Positions 23,301 through 34,629 of a DNA stretch of 64,000 bases are shown piece after piece; position 1 is the stretch's first letter; the number at the start of each line of letters is the position of its first letter. A program made the position numbers and the translations under genes. Origin of the DNA: Mesocentrotus franciscanus (taxonomy: Eukaryota; Echinodermata; Echinoidea; Camarodonta; Strongylocentrotidae); contig CP137684.1 of assembly GCA_037976565.1 (NCBI GenBank), positions 16,203,658 through 16,267,657 on the forward strand, read 5' to 3'. Below the pieces are notes generated by a model that saw nothing but the letters and a program-made list of their open reading frames with translations, ran no database searches and had not been told where the DNA came from.

Positions 23301-23591
23301 CGGGACCAACCGATTCTCTATAAATTCATCCTGAAACACCTCAACAATCCGTCCGGTGACAGCGGCAAGTACCTCAACTGGGTCAACAAACCCGAGGGAC
23401 TCTTCCGGTTCTACTCGGCCAGGAAGGACGAGTTCGCCGAGATGTGGGGACGATTTAAAGGCAAGAGGGAACACATGACCTATCAGAACATGGCGCGCGC
23501 ACTGCGCAACTATACGCGCGGGAACCGTAAGATCATGACCAGCGTGCGCAAGAAGTTGCACTACAAATTCACGCCTCTTTTCATTCAGTGA
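23301..23591 (+). CDS. ETS-family transcription factor, last exon: ETS DNA-binding domain and stop
   Basis: Codes for 96 residues and TGA. The ETS winged-helix domain fills the exon (418-507 of the joined product): ILYKFILKHL for helix 1, YLNWVNKPEGLFRF, EFAEMWGRFKGK for helix 2, MTYQNMARALRNY for recognition helix 3, then KKLHYKF for the wing strands. The two helix-3 arginines (481 and 484) that contact GGA in known ETS factors are present. Oddities: the first of the three family tryptophans is Tyr (422), and the usual Tyr-Tyr after RALR is Asn-Tyr. 'EGLFRF...MTY' and the PNT domain favour the ESE/ELF3/EHF group; SPDEF is the alternative. The product ends four residues past the domain. The in-frame part starts at 23301, but the better acceptor (CCAG) ends at 23298, so the preceding phase is unresolved. 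Confidence 0.88.
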   Translation, partial: RDQPILYKFILKHLNNPSGDSGKYLNWVNKPEGLFRFYSARKDEFAEMWGRFKGKREHMTYQNMARALRNYTRGNRKIMTSVRKKLHYKFTPLFIQ

Positions 23592-24502
23592 GAGAGAGAG
23601 GAAAAGTTGCTGGCCCGGTGGGAAAAACCCCCCATCTTTGAGAGTTATTTTGTGGAACGACCTCAAAACGGAAGCGATGTCTTCCAATCTTGACGGTGTT
23701 GTGTAAAAACAAACAAAACAAAGATATGCCAGGGAATTCTGGCAGAGAGGCGGTGAAAGCCATCGTTTGTGACCATAAAGGAAATACAAATCTTTCATTA
23801 CCATAAAGGAAATACATATCTTTCCTGATTGTGTATTTGTGTTTTTCCTTTTGGCGAAGAAAATCTTTTAAGGTGCCAAAGAGAAATTTTATGCATGATG
23901 GTATCATCAGTCACCATTCTATTTGGTGACGTATTCTGACTTCTGGTATATTCCTAGCTCAAAATCTGGCACATTTTCTGATCTTGTCATCTATTTGAGG
24001 ATCACATTAATTGGCGACTTCTTTCCTTTTTTTTAAACTAAGGACATGCAGGTCTAATATCCAAACATTTACATTTTCTTTCCAATTACGCAAATCGAAT
24101 ATCCACGACTGCATACTAATTGATCCGTACAAATTATTTTGTTTCAGTAATGAGTTATTCAGAGGTTGATTTCAATCATATCATCATAGCTTTTGTTTTT
24201 TCTCATGCATCGCGTGAATTTGTCAGATCTTGCCTACTTTCATATTACATTCACTTGTTTTTTTAAGGGATATCGCTTCTGAAATGTATTCCGATCTCAA
24301 TGAAAATCATTTTCATATTCAAAAAACACAATCAACTAATTCTGTCGTAAGCCTGGACAACTCGTTTCAGATGTAGTTTGGAACGCCCTCGTGGCTTTTA
24401 TTACTTGATATTTTTTATTCTGTACAATATCGACACACCAAAATAAGTTAATTAGGTCAGTCCCACATGATTGGAAATCTTGTACTTTTTATTGTAAAGT
24501 GC

Positions 24503-24692
24503 TGGGCCCTGTTTCATAAAACTTGATATCAATAACAAGTTACAAGCTACTGTTATAAGCTACTGTTATAAGCTACTGTTACAAGCTACTGTTATAAGCT
24601 ACTGAAGTCATGGTATCTGATTGGCTGAAAGCAAATTTGTCATAGAAATTTAGCCGTTGTTATAGATAACAAGTTTTATGAAACGGGCCCTA
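24503..24692. mobile_element. 190-bp foldback MITE, GGGCCC(T)GTTTCATAAAACTTG termini
   Basis: The left end GGGCCCTGTTTCATAAAACTT pairs with the right end AAGTTTTATGAAACGGGCCC (20-base inverted repeat). Inside, a 13-bp unit (ATAAGCTACTGTT) is repeated five times at about 24540-24604, which the copy at 51105-51256 lacks. Non-coding. Confidence 0.8.
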
Positions 24693-24771
24693 GGACCAGC
24701 TAAGGTTGGCTTTAATGCATCCTGTAATACGCCCAAAGCGATTAGAAAGTCGCAGGAGTGTTTTACCACAT

Positions 24772-24926
24772 CAGGGACCCATTTCACAAAGCCTTTTTCC
24801 AATGACAAATTACAAAAATCAGTGGCAAATCTGCTGATAACCAATCAGAAGCAAGGATTTCACTAGCTTGTAACAAAAAATGTCATTATTTGTCACTGAT
24901 GACAAGTTTTGTGAAATAGGGCCCTG
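24772..24926. mobile_element. 155-bp foldback MITE, CAGGGACCC...GGGCCCTG
   Basis: The left end CAGGGACCCATTTCACAAAG mirrors the right end TTTTGTGAAATAGGGCCCTG. The copy at 47338-47482 is close. Related to, but distinct from, the neighbouring element at 24503-24692 (both carry CCAATCAGA near the centre). Confidence 0.8.
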
Positions 24927-25142
24927 TTCATTCATACACAGAGTATAGCATGGTAATGCGACGGTTTCAGAACACGACAAGCCGGTTTGGCTTGTAATAC
25001 GCACATTGTGGCTTGTATTTCAAATTGAAACTTAACCTCTTGTAGATATATTATATGTTATTTTATAGAGTTTTATCCATTTGTCTCATTTACTCAGTAT
25101 TTGAAGCAATACAATATATATAAACCTTGCTTTATCAACGTT

Positions 25143-25148
25143 AATAAA
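25143..25148 (+). promoter_or_regulatory. Candidate poly(A) signal of the ETS gene
   Basis: AATAAA, the first canonical signal after the stop at 23591. Others lie near 26819 and 26858. Confidence 0.3.
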
Positions 25149-25420
25149 GTTATGTTTTCGACTGGAACCTAGATTTATGTTAGGTATGGAAAGCTAAATT
25201 CTTTGCTCATCCATTTCTGTGCAAAGCATTTACATGTACTGCACATGCATTATTAAGCTACTTGAAGGAGAAACTAGATTTTATACAAAGTCTGTTTTGC
25301 AAGAAGAAGGGAAATATGCAAAGAAATGAGTGAAATTTGCTGGAAAATTTGGACATAAAATTAACAAGTTGTGAATTTTCAAAGTCAACGGAAAGGAATT
25401 CTCCTGTTGTTTATTGTTTG

Positions 25421-25530
25421 GCGGTCATGATGTGTGACGTCATAATGCGAAAAGCATACACAAAATTATATATTTCCAATAGTTTTGCGGTCATGTTGTG
25501 TGACGTCATAATGCGAATAGCATACACCGT
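25421..25530. repeat. Direct repeat (68 bp apart) carrying TGACGTCA
   Basis: GCGGTCATGATGTGTGACGTCATAATGCGAAAAGCATACAC at about 25421 recurs at about 25489 with two changes (key words GTGTGACGTCATAATGCGAA and AGCATACAC). Each copy has the CRE palindrome TGACGTCA. Confidence 0.75.
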
Positions 25531-25739
25531 AAATGATAAATTTCCAATTTTTGTACATAAATTACTGAAAGCAGGAAGTCGCTCAATGCTCAATCCGGCA
25601 AAGACGTTGGTATTAATATGGGAGTACAATATACATGACGTTAAATTGCCTTCATTGTGACGTAATTGGTAGGGATGCTCCCAAGCGAGTGGAGATGGTG
25701 CACACATTGTTTGTGTGCATGAATCAAATGACACCTAAG

Positions 25740-26929
25740 GGAAATATTAAACGTGATGCACGAACACTACACGTTTTAAATTACTATTTTTATCATAAGT
25801 GAGTATAGTCAGTTACGTCAGTCGATTTGTAATAGTATATCGAAGGCCTGATCAAATATTTACCTTGTCTATATTCGAGATACAATAACACGGAAGGTAA
25901 AAAAGAGTGAGCAAACCGTTTATTGTTTTCATAAAGTTCGCGTGCGTGAGATGATTATGTATAACCTTGAACATGTTAGGAGCAAGTTTTAAAGGAAAGA
26001 TATTTTTAGTGTCTTATCTTGTGAATCGTTCTCTAAATATGACGTTTACATTGCTATGATAACAATAAGATTGGTAGAATGGTTACTCAGAAATCAGCTT
26101 GAAATTTATGCTTGTGAAGATTAGAGCAATTTATTTACAAAAATAGACAGATTTTTATTTTAATGAGACACGTGGATTTGTAAATAAATGTTTGGATGTT
26201 TATGCTTCTTCTTTTTGTAAGTGAAACTAAGCCAGATTTTTATTTTGAATTGTAACGCAGTTGATATATTGTCAACAAGCCGAAATCTTAGATTGTATGT
26301 ATAAAGTTCATTTATATTTGGTTTGTCAGTGTGGATAAGCATTTATGTCTCCCGAATATCGGAGGAAGAGATTCATGATATTTGAAAATGATGTAAGGCA
26401 AATAGAAATATAATCTTAGACAACTAAACAGAGAATTATAAGAGGAATTATAAGAGGAAAAATTCATTTCAGTGCTTTGACGAATATTTCTGTATATATT
26501 ATATGTGTTCACATTTTTTCAGAAAGTTTGTAAATATATGTTTTTTTTTTATGTCAATGAAGAGCTGGACTCTAAGGAGACGTAAGACGTGTCCATACCG
26601 ATATTTGTTGCAGCTAAATACAATAATGTACTATGTAAATAAGTATTATCCTTCCATTTGTATAGAGTACTGCAAATCGTATTAAAAAGGAAATTGAAGC
26701 CGGTTTAACGGACTTCCTTGAGTTGCAATTGAGTCTTCCGATAAGTGTTAATATCTAAAGATGTTTTTTAGATATGGGTAATAATCATGTGATGGAATCA
26801 TTTTGTGTTGTAAAAAGCTAATAAATCGGATCGTTTTATATTTAAAAAAAAAAAATGAATAAAAGTGTATTATGGTTGTTCTTGGGTATCTGAGTTTTGC
26901 ACTAATGACATAGTATTAGGCAGTGCATA
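25740..26929. other. Downstream flank, nothing recognised
   Basis: AT-rich, no gene seen; possible extension of a long 3' UTR (AATAAA near 26819 and 26858 after an A tract). Confidence 0.45.
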
Positions 26930-27975
26930 ATGATATGATATTTTTAATAGAGATTGGAATATTACTACAGCGAAGATAATTTTAGAAAAATTACATTATT
27001 GGTTGTTTGTTTGATTGAATGATTGGTGGATTATGTTTTTTATTGATTTAAATATCGATTGATAATAGATTGATTAGTTAAATAAATGTAGAATAGTTGA
27101 ATAGTTGATTGGTTAATTGGTTGGTTGGTGGTTGATTGATTGATTGACTGACTGACAGATTGATTGGTTGATTGATTGATTGACTGACTGATTGGTTGAT
27201 TGATTGATTGACTGACTCACTGATTGGTTGATTGATTGATTGATTGGTTGGTTGATTGATTGACTGATTGACTCACTGCTTGGTTGATTGATTGATTTGA
27301 TTGGTTAATTGATTGATTGACTGATTGACTCACTGCTTGGTTGATTGATTGATTGGTTGATTGATTGACTGATTGATTCACTGCTTGGTTGATTGATTGA
27401 TTTGATTGGTTGATTGATTGATTAAAAGATTGACTCACAGCTTTGTTGATTGATTGATTGACTCACTGCTTGGTTGATTGGTTAATTGATTGACTTACTG
27501 ACTGATTGGTTGATTGATTGATTAATTGATTGATTATTTGACTGATTGATTGACTGAATGCTTCATTGATTGATTGATTGATTGGCTGGCGGATTGATTG
27601 ATTGATTAATTGATTGACTGACTGATTGAGATTCAAATATATACCGTAGCGGAGATAATTTTAGAAAGAAAAATATCATTATTGGTTGGTTGTTTGATTG
27701 AATGACTGGTGGATTGTGTTTTTATTGAATAAACTATCGATTGGTTGATTGATAAACAGATTGATTGGTTGATTGTTTGATCGGTTGGTTAATGGTTGGC
27801 TGATTGGTTGAAAGATTGATTGGTTGACTGACTGATTAGTTGATTGGTTAAATGACTGATTGGTTGATTTATTGGTTGACTGATTGATTGGTTGACTGAC
27901 TGATTGGTTCATTGGTTGATTAATTATCTGATTGATTGATTGATTGGCTCGTGGATTAATTGATTAATAAGCTAT
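26930..27975. repeat. Long (TGAT)n-derived array with a ~680-bp segmental duplication
   Basis: Over 1 kb of TTGATTGATTGACTGATTGG-type words. The array occurs twice. The lead-in 'gaagataattttagaaaaa...ttggttgtttgtttgattgaatga.tggtggatt' near 26970 recurs near 27648 as 'ggagataattttagaaag...', so array plus leader was duplicated as a block. Antisense frames read as poly(Asn-Gln-Ser) and are not genes. Confidence 0.85.
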
Positions 27976-28140
27976 CTTGGAAAGGCCGTTTGACAACAAA
28001 TTATGGCAAATTACAATACCTAACTTTCCATTCTAATGAAACTTTAGCTCACAGTATTATTGAAAGCGACTGTACGAAACATAATGTAACATTTATGAAA
28101 CCTACAGAGAAAAATTATCCAAGATTGCACGTTATTGAAG

Positions 28141-28423
28141 CGTGTATTTGAAAACACCATCTTGCCAGTTGATAAGGGTATTTAAAATGAAAGCACAAAA
28201 CAGAACATACGTATGCGCTAATTCTACAACTCCCCGTAGTATGAGATTAAAATAGACATGTCTTTCTATCGTAGTAGGTAGTAGTTGTTGTAATAGTAGT
28301 AGTAGTAGTAGTAGTAATATAGTAGTAGAAGTAGTAGTAGTAGTAGTAGTAGAAATAGTAGTAGTAGTAGAAATAGTAGTAGTAATAGTAGTATTATTAT
28401 TAGTAGTAGTAGTAGTAGTAGTA

Positions 28424-28463
<40 letters not shown>

Positions 28464-28585
28464 AAGAAGAAGTATTAGTAGTACTAGAAGTAGTAGTAGA
28501 AGTAATAGTAGTAGTAAAGGTATTTGAAAACACCATCTTGCTAGTTGATAAGGGTATTTAAAATGAAAGCACAAAACAGAACATA
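28141..28585. repeat. (TAG)n array flanked by a 67-bp direct duplication at a gap edge
   Basis: (TAG)n spans about 28270-28517. The segment GTATTTGAAAACACCATCTT...AACAGAACATA at 28141-28210 is repeated at 28519-28585 with one or two changes, and the second copy is cut by the N run. Confidence 0.9.
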
Positions 28586-29085
28586 NNNNNNNNNNNNNNN
28601 NNNNNNNNNNNNNNNNNNNNNNNNNNNNNNNNNNNNNNNNNNNNNNNNNNNNNNNNNNNNNNNNNNNNNNNNNNNNNNNNNNNNNNNNNNNNNNNNNNNN
28701 NNNNNNNNNNNNNNNNNNNNNNNNNNNNNNNNNNNNNNNNNNNNNNNNNNNNNNNNNNNNNNNNNNNNNNNNNNNNNNNNNNNNNNNNNNNNNNNNNNNN
28801 NNNNNNNNNNNNNNNNNNNNNNNNNNNNNNNNNNNNNNNNNNNNNNNNNNNNNNNNNNNNNNNNNNNNNNNNNNNNNNNNNNNNNNNNNNNNNNNNNNNN
28901 NNNNNNNNNNNNNNNNNNNNNNNNNNNNNNNNNNNNNNNNNNNNNNNNNNNNNNNNNNNNNNNNNNNNNNNNNNNNNNNNNNNNNNNNNNNNNNNNNNNN
29001 NNNNNNNNNNNNNNNNNNNNNNNNNNNNNNNNNNNNNNNNNNNNNNNNNNNNNNNNNNNNNNNNNNNNNNNNNNNNNNNNNNNNN
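28586..29085. other. Assembly gap (500 N)
   Basis: Exactly 500 N, placeholder length. Confidence 0.99.
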
Positions 29086-29229
29086 GGGGTGAGACCTTGC
29101 GGGCTGGTCAAGGTGTGGCGACTGTGGCAGTTCTGCTGGATGAGGCTACTTTGTCGCGCTCTCACCGCGCAGCTGAAATCTGTCCATAAAAACAAAAGAA
29201 GAGAAAGAGAGCATGAAGCCGCATGCAAG
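29086..29229 (+). other. GC-rich patch after the gap, possible exon edge, unidentified
   Basis: About 100 bp of clearly higher GC next to the gap, followed by a purine-rich stretch and CATGCAAG|GTAAAC at 29229/29230, an acceptable donor. One frame is open to that donor and ends in a basic run (KNKRREREHEAACK). The residues match no family I recognise, and another frame stops at 29187. It could be the end of an exon whose start lies in the gap, a repeat fragment or chance. Confidence 0.2.
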
Positions 29230-29985
29230 GTAAACAGGTTAATTGACAATGATGTCATCAATATGCAATATATTTATTTAATTGCCGTTTAGCTTTGATC
29301 GAAGACCTTTATTCCAGAATACAAAGAGACCACACAGACTACTGTCAGCATAAGTACCACGGTCACACCGACAAGCTCTACATCACGACCGACAACAGAC
29401 CGAACCAACATAATTTACCTCAAATGGCCAAGAATCGGTTGGTTTGGAGTCGGTCTGGGGTCTGTTTGGCGGTATGACTGGTGAATATATGGTGATTTTC
29501 CTTAGCTAAGCTGCCTTTACTATTCACCTCACACGTCCGAAGAAGGTGTCGGGACTTGGGCATCAGGCCTGTCACACATGTAATTAAATTTGGATTTGCC
29601 ATATAACTCTTTTCTAAATTATCCAAACCAACTGTTCAGCCAATTACTTTGCATTTGGAATATCTATAGGCCTGTGGATTCAATTCATTTTATTTTCACA
29701 TTTGAATAAAAGAACAATCACAATAACAATAACATATAAATTGAAAAGGAAAATAACAAGTATAAAACACAAACAAATTCAAATATGGTGGGATTTGCAA
29801 AGGCCGCAGGCCTATCAATGGCAAACCCCATTACAAAATATACGAAATGTGTATAATTATGTAGGCCTATAATTATGCAGCAAAGTACATGCAACATACA
29901 TCGAAACTTTGCTCTAATATATAATGATCTTATCAGCGCATTAACGAGTTTCCGTTTTCCTCTCATTTTACTCGATATCAAATCT
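29230..29985. other. Intergenic, nothing recognised
   Basis: No gene. A segment near 29370-29470 has short inverted words (cgaccgacaacagacc / ggtttggagtcggtctgggg) but no clear element borders. Confidence 0.45.
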
Positions 29986-30138
29986 ACATTGTTCAGATAA
30001 ATGGACAGCTGACGTAATGAGAGTACTAATAAACCTACATTGTTCAGATAAATGGACAGCTGACGTAATGAGAGTACTAATAAACCTACATTGTTCAGAT
30101 AAATGGACAGCTGACGTAATGAGAGTTTTAATAAACCG
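29986..30138. repeat. Three tandem copies of a 51-bp unit
   Basis: Copies start at 29986, 30037 and 30088 with ACATTGTTCAGATAAATGG and contain CAGCTGACGTAATGAG. They are near-identical, so recently expanded; 51 is divisible by three, so one frame reads through as repeats without being a gene. Confidence 0.95.
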
Positions 30139-33100
30139 CACTTGCCAAAATAAAATACCACGAAAACATAATCCAATACGTATATATCTGTACAGAGTTA
30201 AAAATTGACCACTAAAAGGGCGCGAACCACCCTAAATGTAGCATTGTCAAAACCACGTATATCATACTGAATTCAATGATATACCATTTTTGTGGTTGTA
30301 ATATTTCTATTATTCAATAATATTTTCTATTAATTACTTGATATGCTACTTGTAAAGTGCATAACAATTCTTTCCAGTGAAACTAATGTTAGTTACAAAC
30401 TTAAACAAATAAAATCAAAACATCATGTCTGTTCTTTCACTTATTGGAAAGGAAAAAGCATTATATTGTGATCGAACAATATTAAACTAAGAGACATTAA
30501 CGCAGTTTAGGACCTATATACATTCTAAACATAACGCACAACCAGCCGCTGTTACCGTTAGCAACATAAATGGGACAAAACCATAGCTCTCTATAGGTTA
30601 GCTATATACATATATATAAGGGTATTTTTTCATTCATATTAACCGCAGCCCCCTCGACATTAAAGAAGCTAAAAAGGGTTTATTTTAATAATAATAAAAA
30701 AATATTAAAAATGAAAATCGTGTAATAAGCGGATGAATAAATCTTTTGTTGAAAGCTGTCATAACAATTAAACCAACAATTCATCATTTCCAGGATTTAT
30801 TGTTGTTATTCTATCTTTGACAGAAAATCCATAAGACTTGGATTACTAATCACCGTAGATGCGTTAACGTGCCGTAGCAATACCGATTAAATCGAACATA
30901 ATAAGCCACTTCGGGACTTGTACAATGACCCCTATTCTCACAATATCCACAGATCTTTTACACATGGAGACGTCCACTTTGTGTTTTTTATAATAAGCAC
31001 TGCCAAAGTGATGGGAGGTGCTTCATGAATACCTTTGTAATTGATTAGCCTTTTTGAAAAGAATACTTCCACCTGTGCATCATAACATGAAGCGCCGGTG
31101 TATAAATGAATGATGATTACCTAACTTTCATGAACACATATCCAGCAGTCGTATCGATGGGTTTCACAGTTTTGTACGAAATGAACTTATCTGTCCATGC
31201 GCAGATAGTATCTCCTAGTATTCTAGATCACATGAATATGACATTGGTATCATTAAAAGTCTCTTGGAGAGGTTTTGTGAATTTACAATATACATAAACT
31301 AGTTCTCCTGGGAAATTTATTTCTTTGACAACCTGCCTGTTCGAGATTCGTCCGATGTAGCAAAAACCTAAGCATGCCAAACACAGATAAACTAAATGAA
31401 CATCAATTGACTTTACTAACCAACTATTTTTTTCGCCTCTAAGATTTAAAACCATAAAAACAGTTAAGTGAACAGTCATATCACCCCTTGATCACAACAA
31501 TGCATATTTTAACGTATTACTACGATTGTTCTCTTAAAAATGCAAAATTCAATTAGGAAAATAGCTTAATCGATACATATTCAGTATCATCTGAACATCA
31601 GGAAACTATATTAGGGGGTGACGGGTAAATCAAAAGACGGGACTGGTGGCGATTTCTCCCAAAATCTTCAAATCACCCAAGGCAAACAAATATAAAAAGA
31701 AGTCAAATAAACAATCACAATTCTTCCAAATGATTATAAATGTACGTATGTGTGCGTGCGGGTGTGTATGTACTAATGTATCATGTTTTTTTTCTCGAAA
31801 ATTAGAACGACATCTTTAATTCTATTATTGGCTACAAGGCATTACGTGACTCTTTGAATATTTATTATTGTCGTCTACATCAAGTAAATACGTGAACTCT
31901 ATTGAGGAGGGTGTATGGCGCAATAATCATGTCTCGACAAGATTTTCGGCCGAAAGGACAATATGTACTTATAAAACTAAATATGAAAAGAGTGAACAAG
32001 GTCAAAGAGCATTTGTTTTTATATATGTGATCTACCTTGGAGCAATATACAAACGAACACTTAAAAAGAGAAATATTCGTTTCCGCGTTTGCTATGGGTC
32101 AACGGACAGCGTTTAGGAATTCCCCTAAGAAGTCCTCTAAAATTACCTCATCTATGGCTCTGAAACTGTGTGATCAACTAATATTTTACTCGAGCAATTA
32201 TTATGCCCCTGGAAGTTAACAAAATCTGGGACAACAGCCCCCTCCCACAAACGCACGCTCGGGCAACCGTACGATGCACAGACAGGCACGCACAAATACC
32301 TTTTAAGCATTTACAATGGCATATTTGCAGCAGAAGTTATATTAGACAATATCCCAAATATCTTAATGGCACAAACAAGCATTCATTCTCTCTCTAGGGA
32401 AAGAGTTTTCCCTTTTACGGACTTAAACAATGCTTGCATTAAATGTAAATTTCGGTGATATAGACGATAGGAAAAATCGACGTGATAAAATAATATGTAC
32501 CCGTTCCCTTATTTAGTACTTTTTATAACTTCATAACATCTATCTTTATGTAAAAGACAGTACAAAAGAAATATATTCAATCTGCTACAAAAATCTGGAT
32601 TTTTTTCCCTGTTCACGGACTTGATATAAATTTGATATTTGTCTGTAAACTGTTATCACGAGAAGGCACTTGGAATGCTCGTCTATGTGAATTTCAACAA
32701 AAGAATGGCTTTCGGGTATACCCCCTCTTGATATTTTGGTAGCATTTAATGAAACAGATCTATCAGAATAATCAGATAAGCGGACTTGTTAAGGTGTAAA
32801 CCTGTGTACCTACATAGACATATATATCTCTATATCAAGTCCGTGGGCTGTGGCAGGATCAACAAAAATCTCTTGAGGTTTTAAAGGAGGTTATTTGAAC
32901 AAATATTGATATCTTTTACGAGATAAATTGCACAAAGCTATTATTTACCTTGTTTAAAAGACGACGAGGTCATGTGACGTTCACCTGTGCCAAAAGTCTG
33001 ACGAACTGATTTATTTACAACTACAAGGCATGCAAATGCTGCAGATAGGCAAAGGTGATTAGTTGAAAATGTGCTGCAATCTAATTGATTGCAACATATT

Positions 33101-33201
33101 ACGTAATATATTTCGCAAGAAGTGTATATGCTGTTGGTTTTAGTGTGTACATATCAATAACAAAACAGATCAAGTGGAATTACATTATCCGTCTATAAAG
33201 A
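30139..33201. other. Gene-poor stretch, nothing recognised
   Basis: About 3 kb without exon-like, RNA-like or well-bounded repeat structure. Short open frames have no recognisable domains. Confidence 0.45.
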
Positions 33202-33586
33202 TTAAAGCTAATCTTGAGCCCTGGTATGGGCATCGTATGTCAAGAGAACATGGCTATAATTCATTCTGGATCGTTTATCCTGCAGTAGATCGATTGTTTG
33301 AACCAGTAAAATAAAAACAACCTCACAAAAAATTGCTGGAAATCATGTTCAATAAAAAACACAACTCACATTTGCACATAAATCACCTGTGTTAAGCACA
33401 TGGTGTCGGGCCTACTTACCTTGATTTCTTTATCTTGCTATGCTCATTACTCAGCCCCTATACATTTGCTACCAAAATCGTTTGGCACATGTCATTTATT
33501 TGTAATCTTGAACATTCAGTGTAAGTTTTGTTGGATTGTGTGAGAATTGATTTTCTATCATTACCAGAACTCAAGCTTATCTTTAA
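33202..33586. mobile_element. 385-bp TTAA-type MITE, family F2 copy 1
   Basis: Starts TTAAAGCTAATCTTGAGCCCTGG, ends CCAGAACTCAAGCTTATCTTTAA (23-base arms; TTAA outermost). An inverted copy lies at 56510-56851 ('gcccgacaccatggcttaacacagg' region shared). The interior differs from the 17597 family, but the termini are alike. Confidence 0.8.
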
Positions 33587-33689
33587 CGTAGCTGTCATCT
33601 GTCTGGAGCCAGAAGGGTGTCAGTTAACGCCCTTCTAGTTCCAAACAGGGTAGTTTACAACACATGCCTCTGTGGAAATTGCTCCGGGT

Positions 33690-33960
33690 TCGATTTTACA
33701 CGAATACCCGACACCAACGCTCGAACAATCACTTAACATCGGCCTCACCCTAAACCAAACCTCAACGCATTTAATTGCGACCATTGCCCTTTCTCTAAAC
33801 CTAACCTAACATGCGATCGCAACTCTAATCCTAAAACCAACCCAAACCTTCAACCCATTTTTGCAACTCTTGCCCTATACCTAAACCGTACCTAAAACCC
33901 ATTTGCGACCCTGGCCCTAAACCTAACCCTAAGTAACTTAAGACCCAAACGCAATCCTTA
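33690..33960. repeat. Degenerate CCTAA-rich tandem array
   Basis: Repeated CCTAAACCTAACC, CCTAATCCTAAAACC and 'acccatttgcgacc' words about every 55-65 bp. It resembles interstitial telomere-like CCCTAA sequence but is too diverged and too mixed to be a telomere. Confidence 0.5.
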
Positions 33961-34629
33961 TCCTAGCCCAATAACTTTGACAAACTAAGACCCGCGTAAA
34001 GTCCTGAACAATTATCGCCGGGGAAAATAATTGTTGGGTCACCCATCAGAATTTGCAAGGTAAGAAGTTTGGGTCACCATGGCAAATATAAAAGCACGTT
34101 TTAATATCATAACACAGACATTGAATCAATATTGATTGTTATGTGTGCTTTTTTTCAACATACTTTCTTAACTAGCCTTTCAATGACCCATCATTTTTGT
34201 TTCGACCTTCCAATTAAGAGCACTTAAAACCATGAGGACGGAGGAAGAACCCACTCGACCTGGGAAACGATGTATGTCCTTGCGCGCAGTTCGAGATCAG
34301 GCATGTCGGGATAAGTTCGGGAAATAGATACTTTATAAACAAATTAATTTAATGTAAAATGTTCTCCTTTTTCTAATCTTTTCTGGGTTTTTTTCAATAT
34401 ATATATTTTTTTATTTTTTATGGAGGGGGGGGGATGTAATCTCGTGAAAAACACCTTTGATTACAGGATGCTAGTCAGGTGTTTTTAATGTATCACTTTT
34501 CCGTGTCACGTTTGTCACTTGTTCACATTGTAAATATTCATTATAATAGGGCAATATAAGACGTTCCTTGACAATCTATATTACTTTCTCAAAAACAATT
34601 TTTCATTAAACGAATAGTGTTTACGTTCT
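33961..34629. other. Intergenic, nothing recognised
   Basis: AT-rich; one G run near 34426. No gene. Confidence 0.45.

Larger units (their letters stand above)
23592..25148 (+). other. Probable 3' UTR of the ETS gene
   Basis: No AATAAA is seen close after the stop. The first clear one is AATAAA at 25143-25148, so a UTR of about 1.55 kb containing two MITEs is possible. Near 23770-23823 a 27-bp unit (CCATAAAGGAAATACA...TCTTTC) is tandemly duplicated. The end is not proven. Confidence 0.35.

Noticed and set aside
23289..23804. 171-codon minus-strand frame
   Set aside because: Antisense shadow of the ETS exon; the plus strand has the conserved domain.
27217..27912. Asn/Gln/Ser-rich minus-strand proteins
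   Set aside because: Translations of the TGATTGAC tetranucleotide array.
28545..29189. Frames running through the N gap
   Set aside because: N codons make the frame artificially long.
29986..30138. CRISPR-like or protein repeat
   Set aside because: Head-to-tail 51-bp copies with no spacers; the open frame follows only from the unit being a multiple of three.
33880..33940. Telomeric sequence
   Set aside because: CCTAA words are too irregular and are mixed with other sequence.
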